This document shows positions 45,189-58,536 of a stretch of DNA of 64,000 nucleotides, in pieces. The notes beneath the pieces are model-generated. The model had not been told where the DNA came from. It ran no database searches and worked only from the letters and a program-made list of their open reading frames with translations. How positions within the stretch are numbered: the stretch's first letter is position 1; every line of letters starts with the position of its first letter. The position numbers and the translations under genes were made by a program. The DNA comes from Pteria penguin (lineage: Eukaryota; Mollusca; Bivalvia; Pterioida; Pteriidae): assembly GCA_035048485.1 (NCBI GenBank), contig CM068589.1:1793501-1857500 (forward strand). Reading direction: 5' to 3'.

Positions 45189-46630
45189 TCGAATACGCAT
45201 TAAAATTAATTGTACTGACCTTTTATCTGTTATCCATGATCGGTGTTTATTTCGTGTCCACTCCTATTGACCGATATATTACTGGTCTGGCCTGCGGTCA
45301 AGAGGCTGTCGCTAGCCACTCATCCTGTTTACAATGTATATCACATTAAAAAAATATACGTATATATCAATATACTTACGTACAGTGTTTTTCTATATCA
45401 AGAGGGCTGATCTAGCTGGGTGTTCATATTGTCTTTTTCTAACTTTAAATTTTTATGATTTAAAGTGAGCACATGACTATTACATGTTAGATGGATGACG
45501 AACCACCCCTTTCTCTCATCCGAAACAAAATAAACAAGCACAAAGACTTAACAACGAATGACACAAAAAATGCAATAGAAGCAAATGAATGCTTACCAAA
45601 TCAGAAACGAAGTACAAAACAAGACAAAATAAAACAAAAAACAAAAACAAAAACAAAACAAACAAACTCCAAACAAACAATCCCGTCCCCCTAAAAATGA
45701 AAAGAACCAGCCCACCCCACCTTACTTGAAATGATACATAAATATAAACACATGCAAAGTTAATAGTTAATTTTAACTTTGAATTTCACATGAATGAAGA
45801 AAAAAAGAACATTGGATTCAGCAACTCACGATACATATGCTTTCTGATGAATGTACATGTGTCTAGTAACAGAGAATTCACATTATTTCTTGTTTGTTTA
45901 CTTCGTTTTACGTCATTATTATTTGTAGCATCAGAGTGATTGATATCACACGTGACTGTATAAATAATTCAGAGGCGGATCTAGAGTAGGGTAATAAAGG
46001 CGCGAGATCTCCCTCCCTCAATTTCACGTAAATTTACGTTATGATCACACACAGGCGTCTTACCTAAGTTTGTACACTTGAAATTCTTGTGGACAGGCCT
46101 AAGTTTTCTGAATTGTTAATCTACCGCTGTTAATAGTACCCGCAGTATACACAGCACAAGACTCCGGCGTGACGGAAGGTTCAGGTTCTAAGTAGTCCTC
46201 CAAAGGGAATTCCAGTACAATAGAAGTAAAAGAACACAAACACTATGTATTGCAAATTTTCGGCCTCACGGCCTTTATCGCGCAATTTAAGGAATGACAA
46301 ATACAAAGCTATGTAAAATCCATGTTTACATTTCAAAAATACATTACCTTTAGAATACAGAAGCCAATGTGTTTTTGAAACATAGACACGGATTTTGCAT
46401 AGTTTTATATTTGTCCGTGGGGCCGAAAGTTTGCAGTACAGAGTGTTTGTGTGTGTGGTTTTTTGTTTTTTTGGGGTTTTTTTTACTTTTAATGAAAAGG
46501 TTAATGTTGGAAGGTCTAGGCCTCGAATCTGTCTAGTCACGTGACTCAGTGGAGCTTCAGTCCTTTGGGGTACGAGCATACGAGGATAAAACTTTGGGGA
46601 AAGAGAGTAATATTGATTAAATAATAATTA
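45189..46630. other. Non-coding stretch with an isolated MITE-like end
   Basis: A-rich 'aaaacaaaaacaaaaac' sequence at about 45630-45665. 'cagaggcggatctagagtag' at about 45971 resembles the left end of MITE families A/B, without an identifiable right end. No gene was recognised. Confidence 0.4.
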
Positions 46631-46639
46631 TTTTTTGAT

Positions 46640-46904
46640 TGCTTGCTTGCTTGATTGATTAAAGTTTTGCATCACTCTACGATTGTTTCACGTATATGGT
46701 GACGGCATCTGCCCGATACACAACATAGAAATTTATACCTTAAAACCGAGTAAGCTGAAGAAGTGGAATTTTCAAACTGCTAAAGAATCCTAAAATTCCG
46801 TGCCATGTTTATCGTAACATGAAACCTAGGATTTCACTGCCTCATCTGAAAGACAGATCATCGGTGTGCCTAAGGAGGGAGTCAACCCAGAACCACTCGG
46901 TCAG
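46640..46904 (-). mobile_element. Diverged family-2 SINE abutting the 45-bp array
   Basis: Plus-strand order 'gattgattaaagttttgcat', 'ctacgattgtttcacgtata', 'tggtgacggcatctgccc', 'catagaaatttataccttaa', 'catctgaaagaca', 'cggtgtgcctaaggaggga', 'gtcaacccagaaccactcgg' follows the 41.06-41.33 kb SINE from tail to tRNA-like head. Instead of ending at the A box it continues into the tandem array. Confidence 0.8.
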
Positions 46905-48072
46905 GAGCCCAGCACCTCAACCATCCACGACACTACATCGGCTCACAAGGAGCCCAGCACCTCAACCATCCACGGTACTACATCGGCTTACAAGGAGCCC
47001 AGCACCTCAACCATCCACGGTACTACATCGGCTCACAAGGAGCCCAGCACCTCAACCATCCACGGCACTACATCGGCTCACAAGGAGCCCAACACCTCAA
47101 CCATCCACGGCACTACATCGGCTCACAAGGAGCCCAGCACCTCAACCATCCACGGCACTACATCGGCTCACAAGGAGCCCAACACCTCAACCATCCACGG
47201 TACTACATCGGCTCACAAGGAGCCCAGCACCTCAACCATCCACGGTACTACATCGGCTCACAAGGAGCCCAGCACCTCAACCATCCACGGCACTACATCG
47301 GCTCACAAGGAGCCCAGCACCTCAACCATCCACGGTACTACATCGGCTTACAAGGAGCCCAGCACCTCAACCATCCACGGCACTACATCGGCTCACAAGG
47401 AGCCCAGCACCTCAACCATCCACGGTACTACATCGGCTTACAAGGAGCCCAGCACCTCAACCATCCACGGCACTACATCGGCTCACAAGGAGCCCAGCAC
47501 CTCAACCATCCACGGCACTACATCGGCTCACAAGGAGCCCAACACCTCAACCATCCACGGTACTACATCGGCTCACAAGGAGCCCAGCACCTCAACCATC
47601 CACGGTACTACATCGGCTCACAAGGAGCCCAGCACCTCAACCATCCACGGCACTACATCGGCTCACAAGGAGCCCAACACCTCAACCATCCACGGTACTA
47701 CATCGGCTTACAAGGAGCCCAGCACCTCAACCATCCACGGCACTACATCGGCTCACAAGGAGCCCAGCACCTCAACCATGCCCGGTACTACATCGGCTTA
47801 CAAGAAGCCCAGCACCTCAACCATCCACGGTACTACATCGGCTCACAAGGAGCCCATCACCTCAACCATCCACGGTACTACATCGGCTCACAAGGAGCCC
47901 ATCACCTCAACCATCCACGGCACTACATCGGCTCACAAGGAGCCCAGCACTTCAACCATCCACGGTACTACATCGGCTCACAAGGAGCCCAGCACCTCAA
48001 CCATCCACGGCACTACATCGGCTCACAAGGAGCCCAGCACCTCAACCATCCACGGCACTACATCGGCTTACA
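46905..48072. repeat. 45-bp minisatellite, about 26 copies, derived from a SINE head
   Basis: Units read 'gagcccagcacctcaaccat' then 'ccacggcactacatcggctc' and 'acaag'. Few positions vary: ggcac/ggtac, gctcac/gcttac, agcacc/aacacc. The first unit continues directly from the SINE at 46640-46904. It occupies the place of that SINE's A-box end ('cggtcataagcctaacatct', 'tattcactgggccacacc' in the 41.3-kb copy). The period keeps two plus frames open over 450 codons. I do not consider these genes. Confidence 0.95.
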
Positions 48073-48448
48073 AGAACAACGGAAGAAAGATGCAAGGTTT
48101 TATTTGTTTATCTATTTATTTTGTGCGTGAATGCAACAAGTGGGGTTTTTATTGCGTGGATGCAAGAAGTGTGTATGTGTCTCTCGTTTTTAACGTACTA
48201 TATTTTTTGTATAATCATTCATCTTTATCACACTACTGTTAAAATATGCAACATATAGACTGATCAAGGATAAAGTGATACAATCTCATAGACACAGCGG
48301 ATCCAAGTATTATCGCAGTATTTATTTATTTATTAATTTTTTTTTTTTTGAGTTTCGGAATGGTGTGTCACTCTATGTTAATACTATTTATCTCTGTAAA
48401 ATGAAAAACAAAACATCGTACCTCAGATCTCTAAACTTAATGAGATTC

Positions 48449-48449
<1 letters not shown>
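48073..48449. other. Non-coding stretch after the 45-bp array, nothing recognised
   Basis: AT-rich sequence with a T run near 48338-48350. Confidence 0.35.

Positions 48450-48494
<45 letters not shown>
48450..48494. repeat. (CT)n microsatellite
   Basis: About 44 bases of uninterrupted CT dinucleotide. Confidence 0.97.
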
Positions 48495-48497
<3 letters not shown>

Positions 48498-48989
48498 TTT
48501 TGATAGTTTTGAAAAGGAATAGGCTAAATAACTTTAATCTAGTGACTCTACCCATCGTTTTCGCGGAATATTTATAGTTTGCGCGCATAAATGGAAGTGT
48601 CAATTGGTGAGTGTTCTCATAGTTATAGTATGATGATACCAAGTGAATAAAAGGTGAAAATTGGTCCTACTCATTTCTCCTCATCCCCCTTTTCAGCTCT
48701 GTCACTACATCACGTGGTCTGGAATCGGATTTCTCTGTGTCCTTGTTCTCGTTTGATCACGTCAGTTACCGTCCGATATCCAGTTCAGCGAATTTTGTCA
48801 ATGTTATAACATGTAGATGTACATATTCCATGTGACATATTGGCTTTGTAATGGAAACCAATTATAGACCGTAATATTAAGATCATAGCAAGAGCTAGAT
48901 TTCTGACTAACATACGCTGGGCTTATATGTCCCCCACGTGGTAACAGCGCGTGATGACGCAGTAAATGTAGAGAAACCTTTATATGTAT
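48495..48989. other. Non-coding stretch, nothing recognised
   Basis: Unique sequence with no recognisable element. Confidence 0.3.
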
Positions 48990-49106
48990 GACGGTCGCGT
49001 ATCGGCCCGGATACTTCAACGGCGAGTGCGTGTTAGTGGAAAGTTCTGGGTTTGATTCCCGGGTCCGACCACATCTTTTTCTCATGCTTGTTACATATGC
49101 AACACA

Positions 49107-49145
<39 letters not shown>

Positions 49146-49193
49146 CTACACACACACCCATACATACACACCTACACACACACACACACAACA
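48990..49193 (+). repeat. tRNA-like SINE head followed by (AC)n tract
   Basis: A weak A-box-like 'gcgagtgcgtgttagtgg' and a strong B box 'gggtttgattcccgggtc' (about 49048-49065) lead into about 90 bases of AC dinucleotide with minor interruptions (49100-49192). Confidence 0.65.
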
Positions 49194-49349
49194 GCGATAT
49201 TTTTAACGTGACATATTATTACCCGTGACATAGGATAGGTCACCGACGACTCCCCCCTCTTCCTCCTCGGACCACGCCCTAGCCAAGCAGGCTAAAAACT
49301 GAGCTAGGCCACACACAGTAATGAACATGGATAGAACAAAGACTTAGGC

Positions 49350-52300
49350 TAGATCTCTCTGTCTGGTAAAGTAATAATAACACTGGACCCAATCTCTCTG
49401 TATGGTAAGGTAATAATAACACTGGACCCAATCTCTCTGTATGGTAAAGTAATAATAACACTGGACCCAATCTCTCTGTATGGTAAAGTAATAATAACAC
49501 TGGACCCAATCTCTCTGTATGGTAAAGTAATAATAACACTGGACTGAGTCTCTCTGTATGGTAAAGTAATAATAACACTTGACCCAGTCTCTCTGTATGG
49601 TAAAGTAATAATAACACTGGCCCGAATCTCTCTGTATGGTAAAGTAATAATAACACTGGCCCCAGTCTCTCTGTATGGTAAAGTAATAATAACACTGGAC
49701 TCAATCTCTCTGTATGGTAAAGTAATAATAACACTTGGCCCAACTTTCTGTATGGTAAAGTAATAATAACACTGGACCCAACTTTCTGTATGGTAAAGTA
49801 ATAATAACACTGGACCAAATGTCTCTGTATGGTAAAGTAATAATAACACTGGACCCACTCTCTCTGTATGGTAAAGTAATAATAACACTGGACCCAATCT
49901 CTATGTATGGTAAAGTAATAATAACACTGGACCCAATTTCTATGTATGGTAAAGTAATAATAACACTGGACCCAATCTCTCTGTATGGTAAAGTAGTAAT
50001 AACACTGGACCCAATCTCTCTGTATGGCAAAGTAATAATAACACTGGTCCCAATCTGTCTGTATGGTAAAGTAATAATAACACTGGACCCAATCTCTCTG
50101 TATGGTAAAGTAATAATAACACTGGACCAAATCTCTCTGTATGGTAAAGTAATAATAACACTGGCCCCAATCTCTCTGTATGGTAAAGTAATAATAACAC
50201 TGGACTGAGTCTCTCTGTATGGTAAAGTAATAATAACACTGGACCCAATCTCTCTGTATGTTAAAGTAACAATAACACTGGCCCAGTCTCTGTATGGTGA
50301 AGTAATAATAACACTGGCCCCAATCTCTCTGTATGGTAAAGTAATAATAACACTGAACCCAGTCTCTGTCTGGTAAAGTAATAATAACACTGGCCCCAAT
50401 CTCTCTGTATGGCAAAGTAATAAAAACACTGGACCGAGTCTCTGTATGGTAAAGTAATAATAACACTGGACCCAATCTCTCTGTATGGTAAAGTAGTAAT
50501 AACACTGGACCCAATCTCTCTGTATGGCAAAGTAATAATAACACTGGTCCCAATCTGTCTGTATGGTAAAGTAATAATAACACTGGACCCAATCTCTCTG
50601 TATGGTAAAGTAATAATAACACTGGACTCAATCTCTCTGTCTGGTAAAGTAATAATAACACTGGACCCAGTCTTCCTGTATGGCAAAGTAACAATAACAC
50701 TGGACCCAGTCTCTCTGTATGGCAAAGATATAATAACACTGACCTCAATCTCTCTGTATGGCAAAGTAATCATAACACTGGACCCATTCCCTCCGTATGG
50801 CAAAGTAATAATAACACTGGACCCAGTCTCTCTGTATGGTAAAGTAATAATAACACTGGCCCGAATCTCTCTGTATGGCAAAGCAATAATAACACTGGCC
50901 CCAGTCTCTCTGTATGGCAAAGTAATAATAACACTGGCCCCAATCTCTGTATGGCAAAGTAATAAGAACACTGGACGCAATCTCTCTGTATGGTTAAGTA
51001 ATAATAACACTGGACTCAGTCTCTCTGTATGGTAAAGTAATAATATCACTGGACCCAATCTCTCTGTATGGCAAAGTAATAATAACACTGGACCCAATCT
51101 CGCTCAATGGTAAAGTAATAATAACACTGGACCAAGTCTCTCTGTATGGTAAAGTAATAATAACACTGGACCAAGTCTCTCTCTATGGTAAAGTAATAAT
51201 AACACTGGACCAACTCTCTCTGTATGGTTAAGTAATAATAACACCGGACACAGTCTCTCTGTATGGTAAAGTAATAATAACACTGGCCCCAATCTCTCTG
51301 TATGGTAAAGTAATAATAACACTGGACCTTATTTCTCTGTATGGTAAAGTAATAATAACACTGGACCCAATCTCTCTGTATGGCAAAGTAATAATAACAC
51401 TGGTCCCAATCTGTCTGTATGGTAAAGTAATAATAACACTGGACCCAATCTCTCTGTATGGTAAAGTAATAATAACACTGGACCCAATCTCTCTGTATGG
51501 TAAAGTAATAATAACACCGGGCACAGTCTCTCTGTATGGCAAAGTAATAATAACACTGGCCCGAATCTCTCTGTATGGTAAAGTAATTATAACAGTGGAC
51601 CCAATCTCTCTCTATGGTAAAGTAATAATAACACTGGACCAACTCTCTCTGTATGGTTAAGTAATAATAACACCGGACACAGTCTCTCTGTATGGCAAAG
51701 TAATAATAACACTGGCCCCAATCTCTCTGTATGGCAAAGTAATAATAACACTGGCCCCAATCTCTCTGTATGGCAAAGTAATAATAACACTGGCCCAGTC
51801 TCTCTGTATGGTAAAGTAATAATAACACTGGACCCAATCACTCTGTATGGCAAAGTAAGAATAACACTGGCCCAGTCTCTCTGTATGGTAAAGTAATAAT
51901 AACACTGGACCCAATCTCTCTGTATGGTAAAGTAATAGTAACACTGGACCGAGTCTCTGTATGGTAAAGTAATAATAACACTGGACCGAGTCTCTGTATG
52001 GTAAAGTAGTAATAACACTGGACCCAGTCTCTGTATGGTAAAGTAATAATATCACTGGACCTAATCTCTCTGTATGGCAAAGTAATAATAACACTGGAAC
52101 TAGTCTCTCTGTATGGTAAAGTAATAATAACACTGGACCCAGTCTCTCTGTATGGTAAAGTAATAATAACACTGGACCCAGTCTATGTATGGTGAAGTAA
52201 TAATAACACTGGCCCCAATCTGTCTGTATTTCAAAGTAATAATAACACTGGACCCAACTTCTCTGTATGGTAAAGTAATAATAACACTGGCCCCAATCTC

Positions 52301-53270
52301 TCTGTATGGTAAAGTAATAATAACACGGGACCCAGTCTCTCTGTATAGCAAAATAATAATAACACTGGCCCCAGTCTCTCTGTATGGTAAAGTAATAATA
52401 ACACTGGACCCGATCTCTCTGTATGGCAAAGTAATAATAACACTGGCCCCAATCTCTCTGTATGGTAAAGTAATAATAACACCGGGCCGAGTCTCTGTAT
52501 GGTAAAGTAATGATAACACTGGACCGAGTCTCTGTATGGTAAAGTAATCATAACACTGGACCCAGTCTCTGTATGGTAAAGTAATAATAACACTGGACCC
52601 AATCTCTCTGTATGGCAAAGTAATAATAACACTTGACCCAGTCTCTCTGTATGGTAAATTAATAATAACACTGGACCAGATCTGTTTGTATGGTAAAGTA
52701 ATAATAACACTGGACCCAGTCTATCTGTATGGCAAAGTAATAATAACACTGGACCCAATCTCTCTGTATGGTAAAGTAATAATAACACTTGACCCAGTCT
52801 CTCTGTATGGCAAAGTAATAATAACACTGGCCCCAGTCTCTCTGTATAGTAAAGTAATAATAACACTGGATCCAGTCTCTCTGTATGGCAAAGTAATCAT
52901 AACACTGAACCCATTCTCTCCGTATGGCAAAGTAATAATAACACTGGACCCAATCTCTCTGTATGGTAAAGTAATAATAACACTGGACCTAATCTCTCTG
53001 TATGGCAAAGCAATAATAACACTGGCCCCAGTCTCTCTGTATGGCAAAGTAATAATAACACTGGCCCCAATCTCTGTATGGCAAAGTAATAATAACACTG
53101 GACGCAATCTCTCTGTATGGTAAAGTAATAATAACACTGGACCCAATCTCTTTGTAGGGTGAAGTAATAATAACACTGGACTCAATCTCTCTGTATGGCA
53201 AAGTAATAATAACACTGGACCCAATCTCTCTGTATGGTAAAGTAATAATTACACTGGCCACAATCTCTGA
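49350..53270. repeat. 39-bp minisatellite, about 100 copies (3.9 kb)
   Basis: Units contain 'taaagtaataataacactgg' followed by 'acccaatctctctgtatgg'. Variants include gcaaag/taaag, 'ccccaatc', 'cccagtc' and shortened units lacking 'tctc'. The last unit decays at about 53250-53270. The 39-base period leaves long frames open on both strands, and scattered length variants shift them. Confidence 0.97.
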
Positions 53271-53715
<445 letters not shown>

Positions 53716-53717
53716 AA

Positions 53718-53862
53718 TGTTAGTCTGTCCCATGATGCCCTGCCCTGTTACACGTAGTGCAAGGTATCATGGGACCAACCAAGTGTTAGTCTTGTCCCAT
53801 GATGCCCTGCCCTGTAACGTAGTGCAAAGTATCATGGGACAAGGCCAACCAAGTGTTAGCAA
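53718..53862. repeat. Two-copy tandem repeat with palindromic ends
   Basis: 'gt(c)ccatgatgccctgccctgt', then '(a)acgtagtgcaa(a/g)gtatc' and 'atgggac..ccaaccaagtgtta', occurs twice. Each copy begins 'tcccatgat' and contains the inverse 'atcatggga', so each can form a stem. Confidence 0.85.
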
Positions 53863-53884
53863 AAATCAAGAATTCTCAATTCGT

Positions 53885-54416
53885 TTTGTTCTCTTGAAGT
53901 GAATTCGTTTCGTGATCTTGACGTAAATTCGTTCCGTGATCTTGACGTAAATCGTTTTGTGATCTTAAGGTGAATTCGTTTCGTGATCTTGATGTGAATT
54001 CGTATCGTAATTTTGATGTGAATTCGTTTTGTACGTGATCTTGACGTGAATTCGTTTTGTTCTCTTGACGTGAATACGTTTCGTGATCTTGATGTGAATT
54101 CGTTTTGTTCTCTTGACGTGAATACGTTTCGTGATCTTGAAGTGAATTCGTTTTGTGATCTTGACGTAAATCGTTTTGTGGTCTTGACGTGAATTCGTTT
54201 CGTGATCTTGATGTGAATTCGTTTCGTAATTTTGATGTGAATTCGTTTTGTACGTGATCTTGACGCGAATTAGTTTTGTTCTCTTGACGTGAATACGTTT
54301 CGTGATCTTGATGTAAATTCGTTTTGTTCTCTTGACGTGAATATGTTTCGTGATCTTGAAGTGAATTCGTTTTGTGATCTTGACGTGAATTCGTTTCGTC
54401 TTCATGACGTGAATTC
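53885..54416. repeat. 24-bp minisatellite, about 22 units
   Basis: Units have 'gtgaattcgtttcgtgatct' plus 'tgac', with 'tgttctcttgacgtgaa' and 'tgtacgtgatc' variants. A larger block (about 53938-54140) recurs at about 54170-54380. Open frames arise from the period of 24. Confidence 0.93.
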
Positions 54417-54482
54417 GACGACTTCGGAGTTTGTCCAGAGTGATATCATGTAGCTGGTGATAATATGCAAGAGCTTCGTAAT

Positions 54483-54677
54483 CATTGGCGGGTTTAGAGG
54501 GGGTGGCTGGGGTTGCAGCGCAGCCCCTCTTGGGTCGCAAAATTTCACCAAAAACTCGACCACGTTTAGGGCTCCAACCCCTCCCCCCCATTTCCGGACC
54601 GAATAGTGCTAAACATGAGTCATGGGAGGTTGCAAACCCACCCCAACTTTTTGTCTTAATTTCTAGATCCGCCTATG
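54483..54677. mobile_element. MITE family B, 195 bp
   Basis: Ends 'cattggcgggtttagagggg' and 'ctagatccgcctatg'. It shares 'ccgaatagtgctaaacatga' and 'gtcatgggaggttgcaa' with the copy at 31496-31690 and has the same length. A target duplication is not evident. Confidence 0.75.
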
Positions 54678-55744
54678 AAAGTAAAAACGAAAAGTGGGAA
54701 ATAATATATAGATATATACTTTATGAAAACCTAACAACACTTAACCTTCGTAGTCATAGATTATAAATAGCAACAAACTATATAAAAGCGGAAACCGAGT
54801 GTACCTGTCAACGCGGAGAAAGGAAGTCACAAAATCTAACCTTTGAACTTTCACTAAAATGTAAATACTTGAATATGTCTTCAAGACCTAATACACATTG
54901 AAGCTCGTCATCTCCGACACAGTAGACAATTAAGCTTGTTACTTTCAGCAAACAGAATTTCTCGAGAAAAGTTACCTTGGAAGGAAGCAAACATACTCTC
55001 CGGCAGATAAAACGAACATTCATTTACTCCTACAAATACCCCCCCCCCTCACGTCCCCGACATACACGATACTGATTCATGCTACGACATTATACTTGAC
55101 CAAAACACGGGCACTTGCTCTGGTCAGTGGGACACCCTCCTCCTTTTCCCCCCATTATTTTTTGTTGTTTTTTTCTAATATTACAAAACTAAACTAAATT
55201 CAAGATTTGCCCCCTCTCCGTCCAGTTTGAAATGCTTCTAACAGCCCTCCGGTGGGGAGTCTGTTCGGGTTTCGTTTAATTAACATACATGTATATAGCG
55301 CGGATTACAGCCGATGTTCAGAGCATCTATCGGTGAACGCCCGATGCTTTACCAGTTCGGACTAATATTGTCCGATCACCGGTAGGGCAAAATTTGACTC
55401 CGGTCTGATGGAGATTCGCCGATGCCAAGACAGTGATGAAATCCTCCTAACTCCTAAAGCTAGACTTGCTCAACTCTGTATGTTACGTTTTCATTAATAA
55501 TCATCCTCCATCTGTGCTCCCTATAATACGTGAATGTGAAACAGACATATATATATATACATACATATATACCAGTCGTTGTCTTTTCTTTTGTAATATT
55601 AATAGCATCAGAAACTATTGACAAAAGTTGTTCCACGATTAATCTGCTTAACAATGGCCATACTGATATATCGCTGAACGAGAATCAATATGAAAAATAA
55701 GAATTAGTAGTGTTGACTCTATGATTTATAGTATAAGAGAAAGA

Positions 55745-55746
<2 letters not shown>
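54678..55746. other. Non-coding stretch, nothing recognised apart from a poly-C run
   Basis: A C run at about 55030-55038 and short TA tracts near 55543-55560. No gene recognised. Confidence 0.35.

Positions 55747-55783
<37 letters not shown>
55747..55783. repeat. (GA)n microsatellite
   Basis: About 36 bases of GA dinucleotide. Confidence 0.95.
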
Positions 55784-55786
<3 letters not shown>

Positions 55787-55884
55787 ATTATTATAGTACT
55801 CTGTTTAGGGTAAATTTTTGGAGACAACAGTCAAGGTGCTCTCTCTTCTTCCCTCGAGATCCGTCACGGATATTGGCATACGTA

Positions 55885-56388
55885 TGCCGGGATCTCTACA
55901 CACATACGTGTAGTGGTCTCTACACACATACGTGTAGCGGTCTCTACACTCTCTACACACATACGTGTAGCGGTCTCTACACTCTCTACACACATACGTG
56001 TAGTGGTCTCTACACACATACGTGAAGTGGTCTCTACACTCTCTACACACATACATGTAGTGGTCTCTACACACATACGTGTAGTGGTCTCTACACTCTC
56101 TACACACATACGTGTAGTGGTCTCTACACACATACGTGTATTGGTCTCTACACACATACGTGTAGTGGTCTCTACACACATACGTGTAGTAGTCTCTACA
56201 GTCTCTACACACATACGTGTAGCGGTCTCTACACTCTCTACACACATACGTTTAGCGGTCTCTACACTCTCTACACACATACGTGTAGCGGTCTCTACAC
56301 TCTCTACACACATACGTGTAGTGGTCTCTACACACATACGTGTAGTGGTCTCTACACTCTCTACACACATACGTGTAGTGGTCTCGTC
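55885..56388. repeat. 24/33-bp minisatellite with palindromic core
   Basis: Unit 'tctctacacacatacgtgta' plus 'g(t/c)gg'. About half of the units carry an extra nine bases ('ctctacact'). The core 'acacatacgtgt' is close to a palindrome. Frames are open on both strands because both unit lengths are multiples of three. Confidence 0.95.
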
Positions 56389-57514
56389 TTCTCATTTGAC
56401 CGAGTGATAATTTCTTGTTCTCTGTTATGAAAACCGAAAACCGTGTCAATTCTCTTCGTCCCTGAACTTTAATGTGGAGTCTTTATTATGCAGCTGTGTA
56501 TTAGGAATCCATACACCTTTAAGCATATCGTCCTTCCCTATCGTTTATTTTGAGTAAACATGCCACTGTGTTTTATACCCTGGTCCCAATAGGATTAAAT
56601 CCAGCCATATGGCAACTACTACGGAATCTTGTTTGTATAACTCGCGGATTTACTCGGCAGAGATAATGTCCCAAATCGTGATGAAAAGAATATTGTCTGA
56701 TTCGTGTGGACTGAAGGACGACTGAATACAATCAGCCCCTGTATGATCAGCCATATGTGCTAGAGTAAACAGACAATTCATGAGAGAATTAACCCTTAGC
56801 CTGAGGTCAAGGTCGTAGCTCCGGTGAATCCTCGAGGGCTCGTTGGGTTATATTGCCATGTAATGGGACTTATTGTATCCAAAATTCCTTTAACCCTCCT
56901 TGAATAGTGCCCATGTGGGAGGGAGACGTCACGTGGTAGGAAGATATCGGATGATGCGACAAATTTCTATAGTTTGCAAGGTCAAACTCCGATTATGGTG
57001 TTTTTATGCAGATTATAGATGATCGTTACGTTTAATATTTTTCTGGATATACTTCGCGTCTCCAGCTCAGGATTTCGTGATTTACATACATTATAAATCA
57101 TGAAAGGCAAGAAAAATTGTTTTAAGTATTTCTTTTTTAAAATAGCATATTATTTGGGGCAAAAGGAAGTCACCCATTAAAAACCTAAACAGAGTATAAG
57201 CGGAACGAATTCAAGTGTCAACTTTGCTTTAAAAGCAAAATACGTTTTTACTTCTTGGTGTGTGATGACTGTAATTTATAAGCCTTTGCCTAAATGACAG
57301 GGGGTTGGGGGGTTGGGGTTGGGGTTGGTTGGCAGGCTGGTAGAACTGTATGACAATGGAGTTTCTAGCTGATTGGCGTTCACATCTGACTGTAGCAGAG
57401 CACATTGCTCTAGACTGATATATTACACTTTGTTACCCTATTCTTCATTTAGAAGAGGCAGTTTATGTTGAGGATCCGTACGGTACATAGTGTCATGTAG
57501 AAAGACGTTCATTG
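56389..57514. other. Non-coding stretch, nothing recognised apart from a G/T-rich tract
   Basis: 'ggttgggg' repeats at about 57300-57332. No gene or mobile element recognised. Confidence 0.35.
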
Positions 57515-57645
57515 CTTTGCGCAGATCCGGGTTCGATTCCCGAATTGTGCCACTTTATTCAAGAGGCTGATTATCTACTACTATTACGTGATATGACAGA
57601 AATAAAAGTTGAATGCAACGTACATCACCCACCAACTACCTGGAT
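57515..57645 (+). repeat. Diverged family-1 SINE fragment
   Basis: 'gatccgggttcgattcccga', 'attgtgccactttattcaag' and 'cgtgatatgacagaaataaa', then 'gttgaatgcaacgta', match the order of the 11.8- and 18.3-kb SINEs. The A-box end is missing. Confidence 0.7.
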
Positions 57646-57646
57646 A

Positions 57647-57810
57647 CCTTACAGTGGCGGAATCAGGATTTCCGAAAAAAAGGGGGTGGGGCAAAAGGTT
57701 ATTAGTAAAAAACTTCTCAGCCATTTTAGGTACAAAATCTGGTTTTTACTAATATATAAGTGACCAAAGAAAAAAAAAAGGGGGGGGGCTCTAAATCTGC
57801 CACTGCGTTA
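57647..57810. mobile_element. MITE family A copy
   Basis: The element runs 57652-57805 (154 bp), starting CAGTGGCGGAATCAG and ending 'aaatctgccactg'. Flanks CCTTA and CGTTA agree at four of five positions, consistent with a 5-bp duplication. G-rich runs lie inside both ends. It inserted immediately 3' of a SINE fragment. Confidence 0.8.
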
Positions 57811-58536
57811 CTTTTAATAACATTATAGCGGCATGCGTGTAGTGTCCATTTTATAGACTTCTTATCGGTGCTAAAGGATAACGGAGTCTTTTTGTGATAG
57901 TATTCATGTAGTTGTTATGTGGCTGAGTCAGATTTTTGTTTCACTTTTACTTCTCTCTCTCTCTCTCTCTCTCTTTGATGGAATGGCACATCTGTATTTT
58001 GAAACGAGGAAATGACGGTAAATGTCAAGACTGATCAAGTTTTCCATTATATAGTTTAGCGCTTGAAATGCTAAGCAGATTTTGTTTTTTTTTGTACGAA
58101 ATGACAGTAAAAGGAATTTAACGCGTGGTATATGGTAACTTTGTTTAACAACCTGTCTCGTTGTTTATGATGTGATTTAATCATGGAAATTCATTGTACC
58201 TTCACTGTACCTGGCAATCCTCGTACAAGGTGACATCTATTGTATATATTAAACAAAAACAAGTAAAACCTCTGCCTTCATGCATGTTCAGAAAGATTAA
58301 ATATTGAAAGCATGCGTATGTAGGTGACATGACGTCATATTTTACCGTCAATAACAGACGCCCCCTGTTTACATAAGAGTGACTCATGCACGTTAACATT
58401 AAGTTTTTTCCGGATTTTTTCGGACCTATCTTTGGATTTAGCTGCTATTAAATAAATGTAAAGTTACAATCTTTTACGTTTCATAAACTTGCATTTTTCG
58501 GAAATATAAAACTAATCCTTTTGGCATCAAATGTCT
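57811..58536. other. Non-coding stretch with (CT)n tract
   Basis: (CT)n at 57951-57974. Nothing else was recognised. Confidence 0.4.

Noticed and set aside
46819..48258. Two overlapping plus-strand frames of over 450 codons with 15-residue repeats (mucin-like 'EPSTSTIHGTTSAHK').
   Set aside because: Both arise from the 45-bp SINE-derived array; two frames are open equally, there is no signal peptide, and the start lies within a degenerate SINE.
48990..49075. Possible tRNA gene.
   Set aside because: Only the internal promoter boxes are recognisable; no complete acceptor and anticodon stems could be paired, so it is called a SINE head.
55805..56407. Cys-rich frames such as 'RECRDHYTYVC' resembling a zinc-binding or EGF-like protein.
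   Set aside because: Generated by the 24/33-bp array, with open frames on both strands.
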